Assembly (NCBI GenBank): GCA_965217825.1
Contig: OZ244571.1
Location: 2,976,001-3,040,000 of the forward strand
Direction of reading: 5' to 3'
Length of the DNA stretch: 64,000 nt
Origin: VXNE01 sp965217825
GTDB lineage: Bacteria; Pseudomonadota; Gammaproteobacteria; Pseudomonadales; Azotimanducaceae
Under the pieces are notes generated by a model, which saw only the letters and a program-made list of their open reading frames with translations, had not been told where the DNA came from and made no database searches. Position numbers and translations under genes: made by a program. Shown piece after piece: positions 1 to 8,730 of the stretch (its first letter is position 1; each line of letters starts with the position of its first letter).

Positions 1-1
1 T

Positions 2-637
2 CTCACTCCCATCGCCGGATTGGTGGCCGACTACGGCATATTCGTCGTCAAGGACGCAGCCCCCATTCGGGACTGGTCCAGTACCGTTGCGCGCCTGCAG
101 GCGGACCCTCGCGCCGTGACCCTGGGCGGGGGTTCCGCCCGGGGCAGCCTCGACCACGTCGTCGCTGCGTTGGCGCTTGATGCCGCCGGTGTGGACGCGC
201 GGCGCGTTCGCTACCTGCCCTATGACGGCGGCGGCAAGGCCATGCTTGCTCTGCTGGGTGACGAGATAGAAGTCCTCTCCACGGGACTCGGAGAAACGAT
301 CCCCTTCATACGTGCAGGCCAAGTGCGTGTTCTGGCGGTCACCGCGCCCGAGCGGGTCGCGCCCATCGAAAACGCCCCGACCCTGACAGAGCTCGGCTAT
401 CCGGTGCGATTCGCCAATTGGCGCGGCATGTTTGCCCCGCCACACGTCGACGCCGACGTTCGCGAACGGCATATCCAACGTTTTCGCGCGCTGACTGCTT
501 CCGACGCGTGGGGCGAAACCCTTGAACAGTATGGCTGGGAACCGCTAAACCTGTTCGGCGACGACTTTACGCGGTACCTTGAACAGCAGGAGGAAGTGTT
601 GGCGGCGACGATGGCGAAGCTCGGTTTCGCCCAGTGA
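2..637 (+). CDS. tctC: TctC/Bug-type tripartite tricarboxylate transporter solute-binding protein (5' end missing)
   Basis: Periplasmic solute receptor that hands small carboxylates to the TctA/TctB permease. The reading frame is open from base 2, so the signal peptide and first lobe lie outside the window; about 211 C-terminal residues remain. Visible Bug-family traits are the GGGSARGSLDHV segment, which corresponds to the ligand-binding loop, the YLPYDGGGKAMLALL stretch, and the typical late segment with PTLTELGYPV and WRGMFAP. The stop codon overlaps the GTG start of tctB by 4 bp (GTGA), and tctA follows with a similar overlap, so the three are one operon in the usual C-B-A order. The substrate cannot be told from sequence. 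The family call is firm; only the 3' part can be described. Confidence 0.9.
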   Translation, partial: LTPIAGLVADYGIFVVKDAAPIRDWSSTVARLQADPRAVTLGGGSARGSLDHVVAALALDAAGVDARRVRYLPYDGGGKAMLALLGDEIEVLSTGLGETIPFIRAGQVRVLAVTAPERVAPIENAPTLTELGYPVRFANWRGMFAPPHVDADVRERHIQRFRALTASDAWGETLEQYGWEPLNLFGDDFTRYLEQQEEVLAATMAKLGFAQ

Positions 638-1068
638 CCCGACGCCTGGTGCCGCTGGCGTTGCTCGCAGTGGCCGGCGTCTATCTGTGGGCGGCAGCGC
701 GCATCGAACTCGACCCGTGGTCGGCTGACGAACTGGTCAACGCGCGCGCCTTGCCACTGTTCTGCGGTTCCCTGCTCGCGTTGTTTGCCGCGGGCATGTT
801 GCTGCGGGGCGTCGCGCCCGGAGATGGCTCTCGGCGGTACAAGCCGCTCGTCACGATGTCCGCATGCATCGTTGCCTTCGCCATCCTGATCCCCAACGCG
901 GGTTTGTGGCCATCGCTTGCGCTGTTCCTGTGTGCGTCCCTGGCGCTGCTCGGCGAAAGGCGTCCGCTGGTGCTCGTTGCCGCTCCGGTCGCCACGGCCC
1001 TCGTTGGCTGGATGCTGATCGAGGTCGCTCTCGGCGTATACATGCATCCCGGCGCCTGGTGGTCCTGA
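634..1068 (+). CDS. tctB: TctB family small permease subunit
   Basis: A 144-residue membrane protein, the usual size for TctB, the small four-helix subunit that pairs with TctA in tripartite tricarboxylate transporters. Four hydrophobic stretches can be read: residues about 3-18, 46-63, 72-92 and 108-137. The start is a GTG that overlaps the tctC stop (GTGA), and its own TGA overlaps the tctA ATG, which indicates translational coupling. TctB sequences are poorly conserved, so the call relies on size, topology and position between tctC and tctA. Confidence 0.85.
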   Translation: MTRRLVPLALLAVAGVYLWAAARIELDPWSADELVNARALPLFCGSLLALFAAGMLLRGVAPGDGSRRYKPLVTMSACIVAFAILIPNAGLWPSLALFLCASLALLGERRPLVLVAAPVATALVGWMLIEVALGVYMHPGAWWS

Positions 1069-2540
1069 TGTGGGAAGGCATCGCGGCAGGTCTCACGACG
1101 GCTCTTGATCCGGCGAACCTGTTGTGGGTAGCGGCGGGATGCTGCGCGGGAACCTTGATCGGCATGCTGCCCGGATTGGGACCGATCACGGCCATCGCCC
1201 TGATGATTCCCGTGAGCTATACGATGGAGCCGGCCGCGGGACTCATCATGATGGCCGGGGTGTACTACGGCGCGGTGTTCGGTGGTTCCACGTCGTCGAT
1301 TCTGATCAACGCGCCCGGCGTCGCCTCCACCGTTGCCACCTCGTTCGATGGCTATCCGATGGCCCGCAGCGGCGAAGCGGGACGGGCGCTCGCCATCGCT
1401 GCCTACGCCTCGTTCGCCGGCGGCACCATGGGCGCCGTCGCCCTGCTCCTCTTCGCAGGCGTCCTCGCCTCCTGGGCGACGGCGTTCCAGTCGCCAGAGT
1501 ACACCCTGGTCCTGATCTTCGCGTTATCGAGTATCGCCGCTTTCGCCGAGCGCGGGCGCGTGGCCAAGTCCTGTGTCGCCGCCCTCCTCGGTTTGATGCT
1601 CGGAACCGTAGGGACGGATCAGTCCGCGGGCGTGCAGCGCTTTACGTTCGGGCGCCTCGACCTGATGGATGGCATCAGTTTCATTCTTCTCGCCATGGCC
1701 GTATTCGCCCTCGCGGAGGCGTTCCATATGCTGACGACGACGGAACGCGCCGACGCCTATCGTCCCGCAGCCAGCGTCCGCCTGGCGAAGGGCGATGCGA
1801 GAGCCATCGCGCCGACCGTGGGACGCAACTCCGTGCTCGGATTCCTGGTCGGCGTATTGCCAGGCGCAGGGGCGACGCTGGCGAGCTTCTTCGCCTACGA
1901 GTTCGAAAAGCGTTTCAACCGCAATCCCGCCTGCGGCATCGCCGCGCCGGAGGCCGCCAACAACGCCGCTTGCACGGGTTCCTTCGTGCCGCTCCTGACG
2001 CTGGGCATTCCCGGTTCCGGCACCACCGCAGTGCTGTTGGGCGTCATGCTCAGTCTCGGTATCCAGCCCGGTCCGCGCCTGCTGGAGACCGACCCTGCCG
2101 TGTTCTGGGGGGTGATTGTCTCCATGTATGTCGGCAACCTGGTGCTGCTGGCGCTGAACCTGCCGCTGATACCCTACATTTCCCGACTGATTCAGGTCTC
2201 GCGGCCGGTGCTCATTCCTTTCGTGGTAGCGTTTTCCCTCGTCGGCGTCTATCTCACGACATCGAATGATTTCGACCTCTACCTGATGCTCGGCTTGGGC
2301 GTCGCCGCTTTGGCGCTCCGTTCGGCGGGTTTTCCGCTGGCGCCTCTCCTGCTCGGCTTCATCCTGAGTGGCATGCTGGAGGAAAACCTGCGGCGCACCC
2401 TCTACCTGGCGGACGGATCGCCATCGATACTCCTGCAACGCCCGGCGACCGTCGTGCTTGCCTTCGCCTGCGCGGCGATCTGGCTGGCCCCGATGATTCG
2501 ATGGTGGCGCGACAAGCCCAACGATGGAACACGACTGTGA
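1068..2540 (+). CDS. tctA: TctA family large permease subunit
   Basis: Large (490 aa) inner-membrane subunit that carries the transported carboxylate in tripartite tricarboxylate transporters. The family motif GMLPGLGPITAIALMIP lies near residues 26-42, followed by GAVFGGSTSSILINAPG, and the repeated half shows GVLPGAGATLASFFAYEFEK; both glycine-rich re-entrant signatures are therefore present. About ten to twelve hydrophobic segments are visible. The ATG at 1068 is used because it overlaps the tctB stop (TGATG); longer upstream extensions of this frame run through tctB coding sequence and are not real. The operon ends here; the next gene is 119 bp away and unrelated. Confidence 0.95.
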   Translation: MWEGIAAGLTTALDPANLLWVAAGCCAGTLIGMLPGLGPITAIALMIPVSYTMEPAAGLIMMAGVYYGAVFGGSTSSILINAPGVASTVATSFDGYPMARSGEAGRALAIAAYASFAGGTMGAVALLLFAGVLASWATAFQSPEYTLVLIFALSSIAAFAERGRVAKSCVAALLGLMLGTVGTDQSAGVQRFTFGRLDLMDGISFILLAMAVFALAEAFHMLTTTERADAYRPAASVRLAKGDARAIAPTVGRNSVLGFLVGVLPGAGATLASFFAYEFEKRFNRNPACGIAAPEAANNAACTGSFVPLLTLGIPGSGTTAVLLGVMLSLGIQPGPRLLETDPAVFWGVIVSMYVGNLVLLALNLPLIPYISRLIQVSRPVLIPFVVAFSLVGVYLTTSNDFDLYLMLGLGVAALALRSAGFPLAPLLLGFILSGMLEENLRRTLYLADGSPSILLQRPATVVLAFACAAIWLAPMIRWWRDKPNDGTRL

Positions 2541-2659
2541 ATCAGAAATGTGCGATCTCGGCATTCGACATCGCGTCCGCGTCGGTTAACATAGGGCGCA
2601 AGCGGCCTCTCACGGCAAAGTGAGCCGAACGGCGGGCCGAGTAGACAGAGGAAGGAAAC

Positions 2660-3067
2660 ATGCGCAGGTACGCGAGACGCGAAGACGACGACGGCGCGCA
2701 AATCAACCTGACGCCCATGTTGGACGTCGTCTTCATCATGCTCATCTTCTTTATTGTGACGGCCACCTTCGTGAAGGAAGTCGGCCTGGACGTCAATCAA
2801 CCAGACGACGATAAGCCGAAGACCATCGACCCGGACAAGCGCAGTATCGTCGTCCGCATCACCAGCCGGGACCGCATACTTGTCGCTCAGCGCGACGTTG
2901 ACTGGCGTTCGGTACGCGCCAATATCGAACGCCTGCACGCGGAAAACCCCGAGGCGCCGGTGATCATTCAACCGCATCCCGAGTCGCGGACGGAAGCCAT
3001 GGTGCACGTGATGGACTCGGCACGGCAGGCCGGAGTGACCAACGTCTCACTGGCTGCAGGGAACTGA
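2660..3067 (+). CDS. exbD: ExbD/TolR family biopolymer transport protein
   Basis: A 135-aa inner-membrane protein with one transmembrane helix (residues about 22-39, LDVVFIMLIFFIVTATF) and a periplasmic domain. ExbD/TolR proteins form the proton-driven motor with ExbB/TolQ that energises TonB-dependent uptake or Tol function. The conserved INLTPMLDVVFIML signature is intact, including the membrane aspartate (D22) needed for proton use. A strong ribosome-binding site (GAGGAAGG) precedes ATG 2660. It stands alone: no exbB, tonB or TonB-dependent receptor is next to it here, so its partner must be encoded elsewhere. Confidence 0.92.
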   Translation: MRRYARREDDDGAQINLTPMLDVVFIMLIFFIVTATFVKEVGLDVNQPDDDKPKTIDPDKRSIVVRITSRDRILVAQRDVDWRSVRANIERLHAENPEAPVIIQPHPESRTEAMVHVMDSARQAGVTNVSLAAGN

Positions 3068-3081
3068 CGCGCGCGCCGCTC

Positions 3082-3140
3082 GCTAGTGCCACAAAATCCG
3101 TCGCCCTATCGGGCGCCGTGTCTTGCCCCCGCCCAAGCCC
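3082..3140 (+). repeat. Dispersed palindromic repeat, family A copy 1 (module 1 only)
   Basis: Begins GCTAGTGCCACAAAATCCG and contains a short inverted repeat around CGCCCTATCGGGCG, then a C-rich tract ending GCCCAAGCCC. It matches copies at 18984-19092 and, inverted, at 28885-29017, but lacks the second hairpin module present there. It fills the gap between exbD and the PfkB kinase gene. Confidence 0.75.
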
Positions 3141-3177
3141 GCTTCGTTCTTTATCTATCAGCCTTGCGCCAACCTCG

Positions 3178-4134
3178 ATGTCCCGCGTCCTTGTAACGGG
3201 AACGCTGGCCATCGACTACGTGGCCGACTACGGCGGTCGCTTCTCCCGACTGCCCAGCCACCCCGGCGTTAACCTTTCGATTCAACTCGACCGTATCGAA
3301 CGCCGTTTCGGCGGCTGCGCCATGAACATCGCCTACGGTCTGAGCCGGCTCGGACAGGAAGCCGTGCCCTTTGTATTTGTCGGGGACGACTACGGCGAGG
3401 ACTATCGAAGCCATCTCGAAATCCTCGGTATCGATCAGAGCGGCATCACACGGTTGTCTTGCGCCGGGTATTCATCCCACGCGTTCGTGTTCACCGATGC
3501 CGAGGGCAATCAATTCACGGGGTTTTTCCCAGGCCCCGCGAGGGTCAGTGACTTCGCCCGGCGCCTGTCGGCATTTATCGGGGATCGCCTACCCGACTAC
3601 GCGGTGCTGGCGCCCGACATCGCGGTCAACATGATCGACGCCGCACGTGTCATGCGCGAGTACGGTGTACCGTTTCTTTGCGACCCGGGACAGGGGCTGA
3701 CGGACTTCAGCGCCCGCGAGGCAAGAGAGCTTGTCGCGTTGTCCGACGCTTTGATCGTCAATCAGTTTGAATTTGCGACCGTCACGGCCAAATGCGAAGA
3801 GGAACTGCGCGCTCCGGAATACGTCGTGGTGACCACCGGCGCAACCGGATCGTACTGCGGCGACATCGTTGTCCCGGCCGTGCCGGCGGTGGTGGTCATG
3901 GACCCCACCGGTTGCGGCGATGCGTATCGCACCGGCTTTGTCGATGCGCGCTTGCGAGGTGCCACGATGCGGGATGCGATGCGTGCGGGCGCATGCGCGG
4001 CCACCATCAATATCGAGCACGAAGGTACCCAGTCGCACGACTTCAGCAACTACGCGCAGCACTACCACGAGTCCTGGAACGATGCGCCCGCGTGGCTCGC
4101 GGCGCACATGGGCAGCGACGGGAACGCACATTAG
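3178..4134 (+). CDS. PfkB/ribokinase family carbohydrate or nucleoside kinase
   Basis: A 318-aa kinase that transfers the ATP gamma-phosphate to a sugar or nucleoside hydroxyl. The first PfkB signature appears as RRFGGCAMNIAYGLSRLG (about residues 42-59) and the second, with the catalytic base and anion hole, as MDPTGCGDAYRTGF (about 241-254; the Asp of GCGD is the base). The N-terminus MSRVLVTGTLAIDYVADY and the PGVNLSIQLDR loop resemble bacterial adenosine-kinase-like members more than ribokinase, but the substrate cannot be fixed. ATG 3178 is chosen because sequence upstream of it is family A repeat. No partner gene or operon is evident. Confidence 0.9.
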   Translation: MSRVLVTGTLAIDYVADYGGRFSRLPSHPGVNLSIQLDRIERRFGGCAMNIAYGLSRLGQEAVPFVFVGDDYGEDYRSHLEILGIDQSGITRLSCAGYSSHAFVFTDAEGNQFTGFFPGPARVSDFARRLSAFIGDRLPDYAVLAPDIAVNMIDAARVMREYGVPFLCDPGQGLTDFSAREARELVALSDALIVNQFEFATVTAKCEEELRAPEYVVVTTGATGSYCGDIVVPAVPAVVVMDPTGCGDAYRTGFVDARLRGATMRDAMRAGACAATINIEHEGTQSHDFSNYAQHYHESWNDAPAWLAAHMGSDGNAH

Positions 4135-4259
4135 CGCCGCGCCTTCGGCATTTGTGACCTTTTGGGTCCAGGACTACCATGCTGGCGAAGTGGAGCGCCC
4201 CCCGCGTTGTAAAGGTTCGGCACAATGAGCGCTCGGAATCGGTCGGGAAAAGGGTTCCC

Positions 4260-4886
4260 ATGACGCCAGGAAAAATCATTCTGTTGAACGGGTCGTCCAG
4301 CGCGGGCAAGACGACCATCGCGCGGATGCTCCAGCAAATCTACCGGGAACCCTACCAGCACATTGCCCTCGATCAGTTCCGCGACGGCATGGCCGATCGA
4401 TTTCGGGGGTTGAACGCTCCCTCCGGCGATCCGGGGGGCCGCGGATTGAATGTGGTGCCCATCGAACGCGATGGAGAGCGTATTACCGAAATCCGCTTCG
4501 GCGATGTGGGCAGAAGGGTCTTGCGTGGCATGCGCCGGTCCATCGCCGTTTTCGCCCGCGCCGGGAACCATGTGATCGTCGACGATCTGATGTTCGAGAA
4601 GTCCTTCCTGCTGGACTATCTCGATGTCCTGGCGGGACTGGATGTCACCTTTGCTGGTATTCGTTGCGACCTCGCGGTTGTCAACGCGCGGGAAGCCACC
4701 CGCCCCGGGCGCTTTCCAGGGACGGCGATATCCCATTTCCATAGCGTGCACGCGCACTGCGTCTACGACGTGGAAGTCGACACCACGGACTCCACCCCGA
4801 GACAATGTGCGCAGCAAATCATGCGGGCGGCCCGGGAAAAACCTCGCGCTTTTGATCATCTGCGCGAGAAGTTCGGCGTGGGCTGA
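4260..4886 (+). CDS. Chloramphenicol-phosphotransferase-like P-loop kinase
   Basis: A 208-aa soluble protein of the CPT-like family. Its Walker A loop is GSSSAGKT (residues 11-18, after KIILLN), and a DD pair at the end of the strand NHVIVDDLMF (about 103-112) suits Walker B/catalytic acid. The segment FAGIRCDLAVVNAREATRPGR is typical of CPT homologues. In Streptomyces the founding member phosphorylates chloramphenicol; most proteobacterial homologues have unknown substrates, so a resistance role should not be assumed. ATG 4260 is used because it starts the first beta strand in the normal position. It lies 80 bp upstream of the peptide ABC operon on the same strand. Confidence 0.85.
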   Translation: MTPGKIILLNGSSSAGKTTIARMLQQIYREPYQHIALDQFRDGMADRFRGLNAPSGDPGGRGLNVVPIERDGERITEIRFGDVGRRVLRGMRRSIAVFARAGNHVIVDDLMFEKSFLLDYLDVLAGLDVTFAGIRCDLAVVNAREATRPGRFPGTAISHFHSVHAHCVYDVEVDTTDSTPRQCAQQIMRAAREKPRAFDHLREKFGVG

Positions 4887-4966
4887 TCGGTCTGCATGCA
4901 ACAATGCGCCCGCCGGCGGGGTCATAACGAATATCGGAGGGCGTCGCAGGCGCCGACCGGAGGTCC

Positions 4967-5995
4967 ATGAAACAAACAGTGCAAACAGAGAGCGAGACGG
5001 CACGCGCCAAGGTGCTGGAGGTCGAGGATGTTCGCACCTGCTTCCATACGCGCGAAGGCACGATATATGCCGTAAACGGGGTCGGTTTCGACCTCGACGA
5101 AGGGGAACTGCTGGGGGTCGTCGGAGAGAGCGGTTGCGGCAAGAGCGTCACCATGTTGTCTCTGCTGAAGCTACTGCCGATGCCGCCGGCGGAAATCGTC
5201 TCTGGCCGTGCCCGCTTGGATGGCAAGGACCTGATGGCGCTCGACAACGAGGAGTTGCGGCGCGTGCGGGGCGCCGAAGTCGGTTTCATCTTTCAGGATC
5301 CGATGACCTCGCTGAATCCGGTCCTGACGATCGGATACCAGTTGATGGAACCTCTGCGAACGCACCTCGGCATGAGTAGAACCGCTGCGCGTCGGCGCGC
5401 CGTGGAACTGCTTGAGCACGTCGGCATTGCATCCGCCGAGGATCGACTGTCGGCATTCCCGCACCAGTTCTCTGGCGGTATGCGACAGCGCGTCATGATC
5501 GCCATCGCCATCGCCTGCAATCCAAAGGTGCTGGTCGCCGACGAACCTACAACGGCCCTCGACGTAACCATACAGGCGCAGATCCTCGACCTGATCAAGG
5601 AACTTCGGCGTCAGTTCGGTATCGCGATCATCTGGATCACACACGATCTTGGCGTTCTGGCTGGGCTCGCGGACCGTGTCATGGTCATGTACGCGGGACA
5701 GATTGTTGAGCGCGCCGACGTTGACTCACTGTATGGCAGGCCCCAACACCCCTACACGCGCGGTTTGCTGGGCACCCTGCCGACGCTCGATGGGACGCGG
5801 GCCCAACGATTGGCTACGATCCCGGGACAACCGCCGCATCTTGCGGAGCCTCCCCGAGGCTGTCCGTTCGCGTCGCGTTGCCCGCACGCATTCGACACTT
5901 GCCGCCGCGAGAACCCACCGCTGCTATCGGTCGGCGGGGGCCACGAAGTCGCATGCTGGTACGACATCGAAACAGGAGCCGCACGTGCCGACTGA
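4967..5995 (+). CDS. dppD: Peptide ABC transporter ATPase (DppD/OppD type)
   Basis: First ATPase of a dipeptide/oligopeptide importer, 342 aa, cytoplasmic and membrane-associated. Walker A is GESGCGKS (about 54-61), the ABC signature FSGGMRQRV (about 168) and Walker B LVADEPTTALD (about 189), followed by ITHDLG with the switch histidine. The C-terminal oligopeptide-specific extension ends in CPFASRCPHAFDTC. It overlaps the GTG start of the next ATPase gene by 11 bp. Gene order here is D-F-A-B-C, with ATPases first, unlike the common A-B-C-D-F order. Confidence 0.95.
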   Translation: MKQTVQTESETARAKVLEVEDVRTCFHTREGTIYAVNGVGFDLDEGELLGVVGESGCGKSVTMLSLLKLLPMPPAEIVSGRARLDGKDLMALDNEELRRVRGAEVGFIFQDPMTSLNPVLTIGYQLMEPLRTHLGMSRTAARRRAVELLEHVGIASAEDRLSAFPHQFSGGMRQRVMIAIAIACNPKVLVADEPTTALDVTIQAQILDLIKELRRQFGIAIIWITHDLGVLAGLADRVMVMYAGQIVERADVDSLYGRPQHPYTRGLLGTLPTLDGTRAQRLATIPGQPPHLAEPPRGCPFASRCPHAFDTCRRENPPLLSVGGGHEVACWYDIETGAARAD

Positions 5996-6965
5996 CGGCA
6001 AGCCGCTACTCCAGGTCGAAAACCTGACCATGCACTTTCCCATCATGGCAGGTGTGTTCCGGAGACAGGTCGGCACGGTGAAAGCGGTAGATGGAATCGA
6101 TTTCAACATCCGCAAAGGGGAAACCCTGGGCCTGGTCGGCGAGAGCGGCTGCGGGAAATCGACAGTGGCGCGCGCCATTCTGCGACTATACGAACCGACG
6201 GCGGGACGTGTGCGGTTTCGCGGTGAAGACATCACCGCGTTGGACGGCGAGCCGCTGCGCCGACTGCGCCGGCGGATGCAGATGGTATTTCAGGACCCGC
6301 AGGCCAGTCTCAATCCGCGCATGACCGTGGGCAGCATCGTCGGGGAGCCCCTGCTCGAGCACGGTCTGGCCAAGGGCAAAGCGCTCCAGCAGCGCGTGGA
6401 AACGCTCCTGGAGTCCGTTGGGCTGGATCGCAGCTTCGCCAACCGCTACCCGCACGAATTCTCCGGCGGCCAGCGGCAACGCATCGGGGTGGCCCGGGCG
6501 CTCGCGCTGGAGCCCGAGTTCATCATTTGCGATGAGCCGATTGCGGCGCTCGATGTCTCCATCCAGGCACAGGTGGTCAACCTGTTGGAAGAACTGCAAG
6601 AACGCCTGGGCCTCACCTATCTGTTCATCTCGCACGATCTCGGCATGATTCGTCACATCGCCGATCGCGTCGCGGTGATGTATCTCGGCAAGATCGTCGA
6701 ACTTGCACCGAGCGATCTCCTCTATCGCGAGCCGATGCATCCGTATACGCGAGCGCTGTTGTCGGCTGCCCCGGTGCACGACCCGCAACTTGAGGCGAAG
6801 CGGGAGCGCATCATCTTGCGCGGCGATGTGCCGAGTCCTTCCGACCCGCCGCCGGGTTGCCCCTTCCACACGCGATGTCCAATGGCGGAGCCTGCGTGTT
6901 CAACCCTCGCACCCGAGTGGCGCGAACTGCGTCCGGACCATCGGGTAGCCTGCCACCTGGCCTGA
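5985..6965 (+). CDS. dppF: Peptide ABC transporter ATPase (DppF/OppF type)
   Basis: Second ATPase of the peptide importer, 326 aa. Walker A is GESGCGKS (about 52-59), signature FSGGQRQRIGVARAL (about 160) and Walker B DEPIAALD (about 183); the C-terminal extension reads CPFHTRCPMAEPAC. The start is GTG 5985, preceded by AGGAG at 5973 and placing the conserved PLLQVENLTMHFP strand at residues 7-19; longer versions of this frame lie inside dppD. Overlap with dppD suggests coupled translation of the heterodimer. Confidence 0.95.
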   Translation: MPTDGKPLLQVENLTMHFPIMAGVFRRQVGTVKAVDGIDFNIRKGETLGLVGESGCGKSTVARAILRLYEPTAGRVRFRGEDITALDGEPLRRLRRRMQMVFQDPQASLNPRMTVGSIVGEPLLEHGLAKGKALQQRVETLLESVGLDRSFANRYPHEFSGGQRQRIGVARALALEPEFIICDEPIAALDVSIQAQVVNLLEELQERLGLTYLFISHDLGMIRHIADRVAVMYLGKIVELAPSDLLYREPMHPYTRALLSAAPVHDPQLEAKRERIILRGDVPSPSDPPPGCPFHTRCPMAEPACSTLAPEWRELRPDHRVACHLA

Positions 6966-7007
6966 ACCGCACTAGCATCACAGCCAACCGGAGAGACCCG
7001 AAAGACC

Positions 7008-8729
7008 ATGAACCTGCGCGACACTACGCCCATTCTTGCAGCCATGGCGTTTATGGCCGCCTGCGGCCCGGATGATCCCGAATCGGTCTCCGAGCAGCAG
7101 GTGGAAAATCGACATCTCAACATCCTCTATTGGCAGGCGGTGTCGATCCTGAATCCCTATCTCTCCGGCGGCACCAAGGACATCGAGGCCGCCTCCATGG
7201 TGGTCGAACCGCTCGCCCACTACGATGAGAACGGCGCGATGGTACCCATGCTGGCCGCTGGCATCCCTACACTTGAAAACGGGGGCGTAGCCGAAGACCT
7301 GCGTAGCGTTACCTGGAACCTGAAAACCGATATCAAATGGTCCGACGGCACGCCGTTCACGGCACATGACGTGGCATTCTCGGGCGCCTACTGCCTGAAC
7401 GAACAGGCTGGCTGCAACGCCCTCGCCTCGTTTGCCGACGTATCGGCCGTCGAGGCGCTGGACGATCACACCGTGCGGATTACGTTCGATGTTGCCAAAC
7501 CCTGGCCTTACGGCCCGTTCGTCGGTGCCATTACGCCGATCATCCAGCGCGATCAGTTCCAGAACTGCCTGGGCGCGAAGGCGCAGCAATGCACGGAACA
7601 GAATTTCGGTCCGATCGGCACGGGGCCGTTCAAGGTCGACGAGTTCCGCGCCAACGACGTCATCAGCTATTCCGCCAACGAGCGCTATCGCGAACCTGGC
7701 AAGCCGTGGTTTCGGACGGCCACCTTCAAGGGCGGCGGCGACGCCGCGTCGGCAGCGCGGGCGGTGCTTGAAACCGGCGAATACGACTACGCCTGGAACC
7801 TGCAGGTAGAACCGGAAGTGCTGGAACAGATGACGGCGGCTGGCCGAGGCCAGGTGTTGATGGGATTCGGCAGCCAGGTCGAACGGTTGGTAGTCAATCA
7901 GACCAACGACGACTCGAGCCTTGGTGAAGGCCGCTCGCTCTACCTCGAGGGCACGAATCCGCATCCGTTCCTCGCGGACCCGGTGGTGCGACGAGCATTG
8001 TCGCTGGCCATCGAACGCGAAGTGCTGGTGGATGCGGGCTATGGCGACGCTGGCCGGACCACCTGCAACGTGGTACCCGCACCGCCCGCCTACGCCTCGG
8101 TCGCCAACGAGGCGTGCAAAACGTCCAACGCGCAGGAAGCAAACCGCATTCTCGACGAGGCCGGCTGGGTACGCGGAGAGGACGACGTGCGTGCGAAGGA
8201 CGGCATACGCCTGTCCATCCTCTACCAGACCTCCACGAACTCGGTGCGCCAGGGCGCCCAGGCGTTGATCAAGCAGATGTGGGAGGGGATCGGCGTCGAA
8301 ACCGAACTGCGCAACATCGACTCGGCCGTATTCTTCGGTACCGACCCCGCCAGCCCCGACACCTTCCAGAAGTTCTACGCCGACGTGCAGATGTACACCA
8401 ACAGCTTCCAGGGGACGGATCCCGAGGTGTACATGGCCGCCTGGGTGTGCGACCAGAGCCCGGGACCGAACAACCAATGGCTCGGCACCAACATCGCGCG
8501 CGGCTGCCTGGACGAATACGACGCGCTGGTTGAACAGCTCTCGATCACCCCGCCGGGGGAGGACCGTTCCCGGATCGCCAAGCAGATGAATGACATCATC
8601 GTCCGGAACCAGTTCATGATCCCGCTCATTTGGCGGGCCGCGGTTTCCGCGCGATCGAATACACTCAAGGGCGTGCGGATGAATCCCTGGGACTCGGAAC
8701 TGTGGAACGTCGCGGACTGGCACCGGTGA
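7008..8729 (+). CDS. dppA: Peptide ABC transporter solute-binding lipoprotein (SBP family 5)
   Basis: A 573-aa extracytoplasmic receptor of the DppA/OppA class. The N-terminus is a lipoprotein-type signal (LAAMAFMAAC, cysteine at residue 19; the lipobox is MAAC rather than the canonical LxxC). Family landmarks include NPYLSGGTKDIEAASMVVEPLAHYD, WSDGTPFTAHDVAFS, GTGPFKVDEF and VRRALSLAIER. It has several cysteine pairs (YCLNEQAGC, NCLGAKAQQC, TTCNV, VCDQS), more than usual for the family, consistent with periplasmic disulfides. It is the third gene of the importer operon, with the two permease genes directly downstream. Confidence 0.93.
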   Translation: MNLRDTTPILAAMAFMAACGPDDPESVSEQQVENRHLNILYWQAVSILNPYLSGGTKDIEAASMVVEPLAHYDENGAMVPMLAAGIPTLENGGVAEDLRSVTWNLKTDIKWSDGTPFTAHDVAFSGAYCLNEQAGCNALASFADVSAVEALDDHTVRITFDVAKPWPYGPFVGAITPIIQRDQFQNCLGAKAQQCTEQNFGPIGTGPFKVDEFRANDVISYSANERYREPGKPWFRTATFKGGGDAASAARAVLETGEYDYAWNLQVEPEVLEQMTAAGRGQVLMGFGSQVERLVVNQTNDDSSLGEGRSLYLEGTNPHPFLADPVVRRALSLAIEREVLVDAGYGDAGRTTCNVVPAPPAYASVANEACKTSNAQEANRILDEAGWVRGEDDVRAKDGIRLSILYQTSTNSVRQGAQALIKQMWEGIGVETELRNIDSAVFFGTDPASPDTFQKFYADVQMYTNSFQGTDPEVYMAAWVCDQSPGPNNQWLGTNIARGCLDEYDALVEQLSITPPGEDRSRIAKQMNDIIVRNQFMIPLIWRAAVSARSNTLKGVRMNPWDSELWNVADWHR

Positions 8730-8730
8730 G

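Noticed and set aside
6978..8723. A 581-codon open frame on the minus strand
   Set aside because: It is antisense to dppA, whose lipoprotein signal, family motifs and operon position are clear; long antisense frames are expected in GC-rich DNA.
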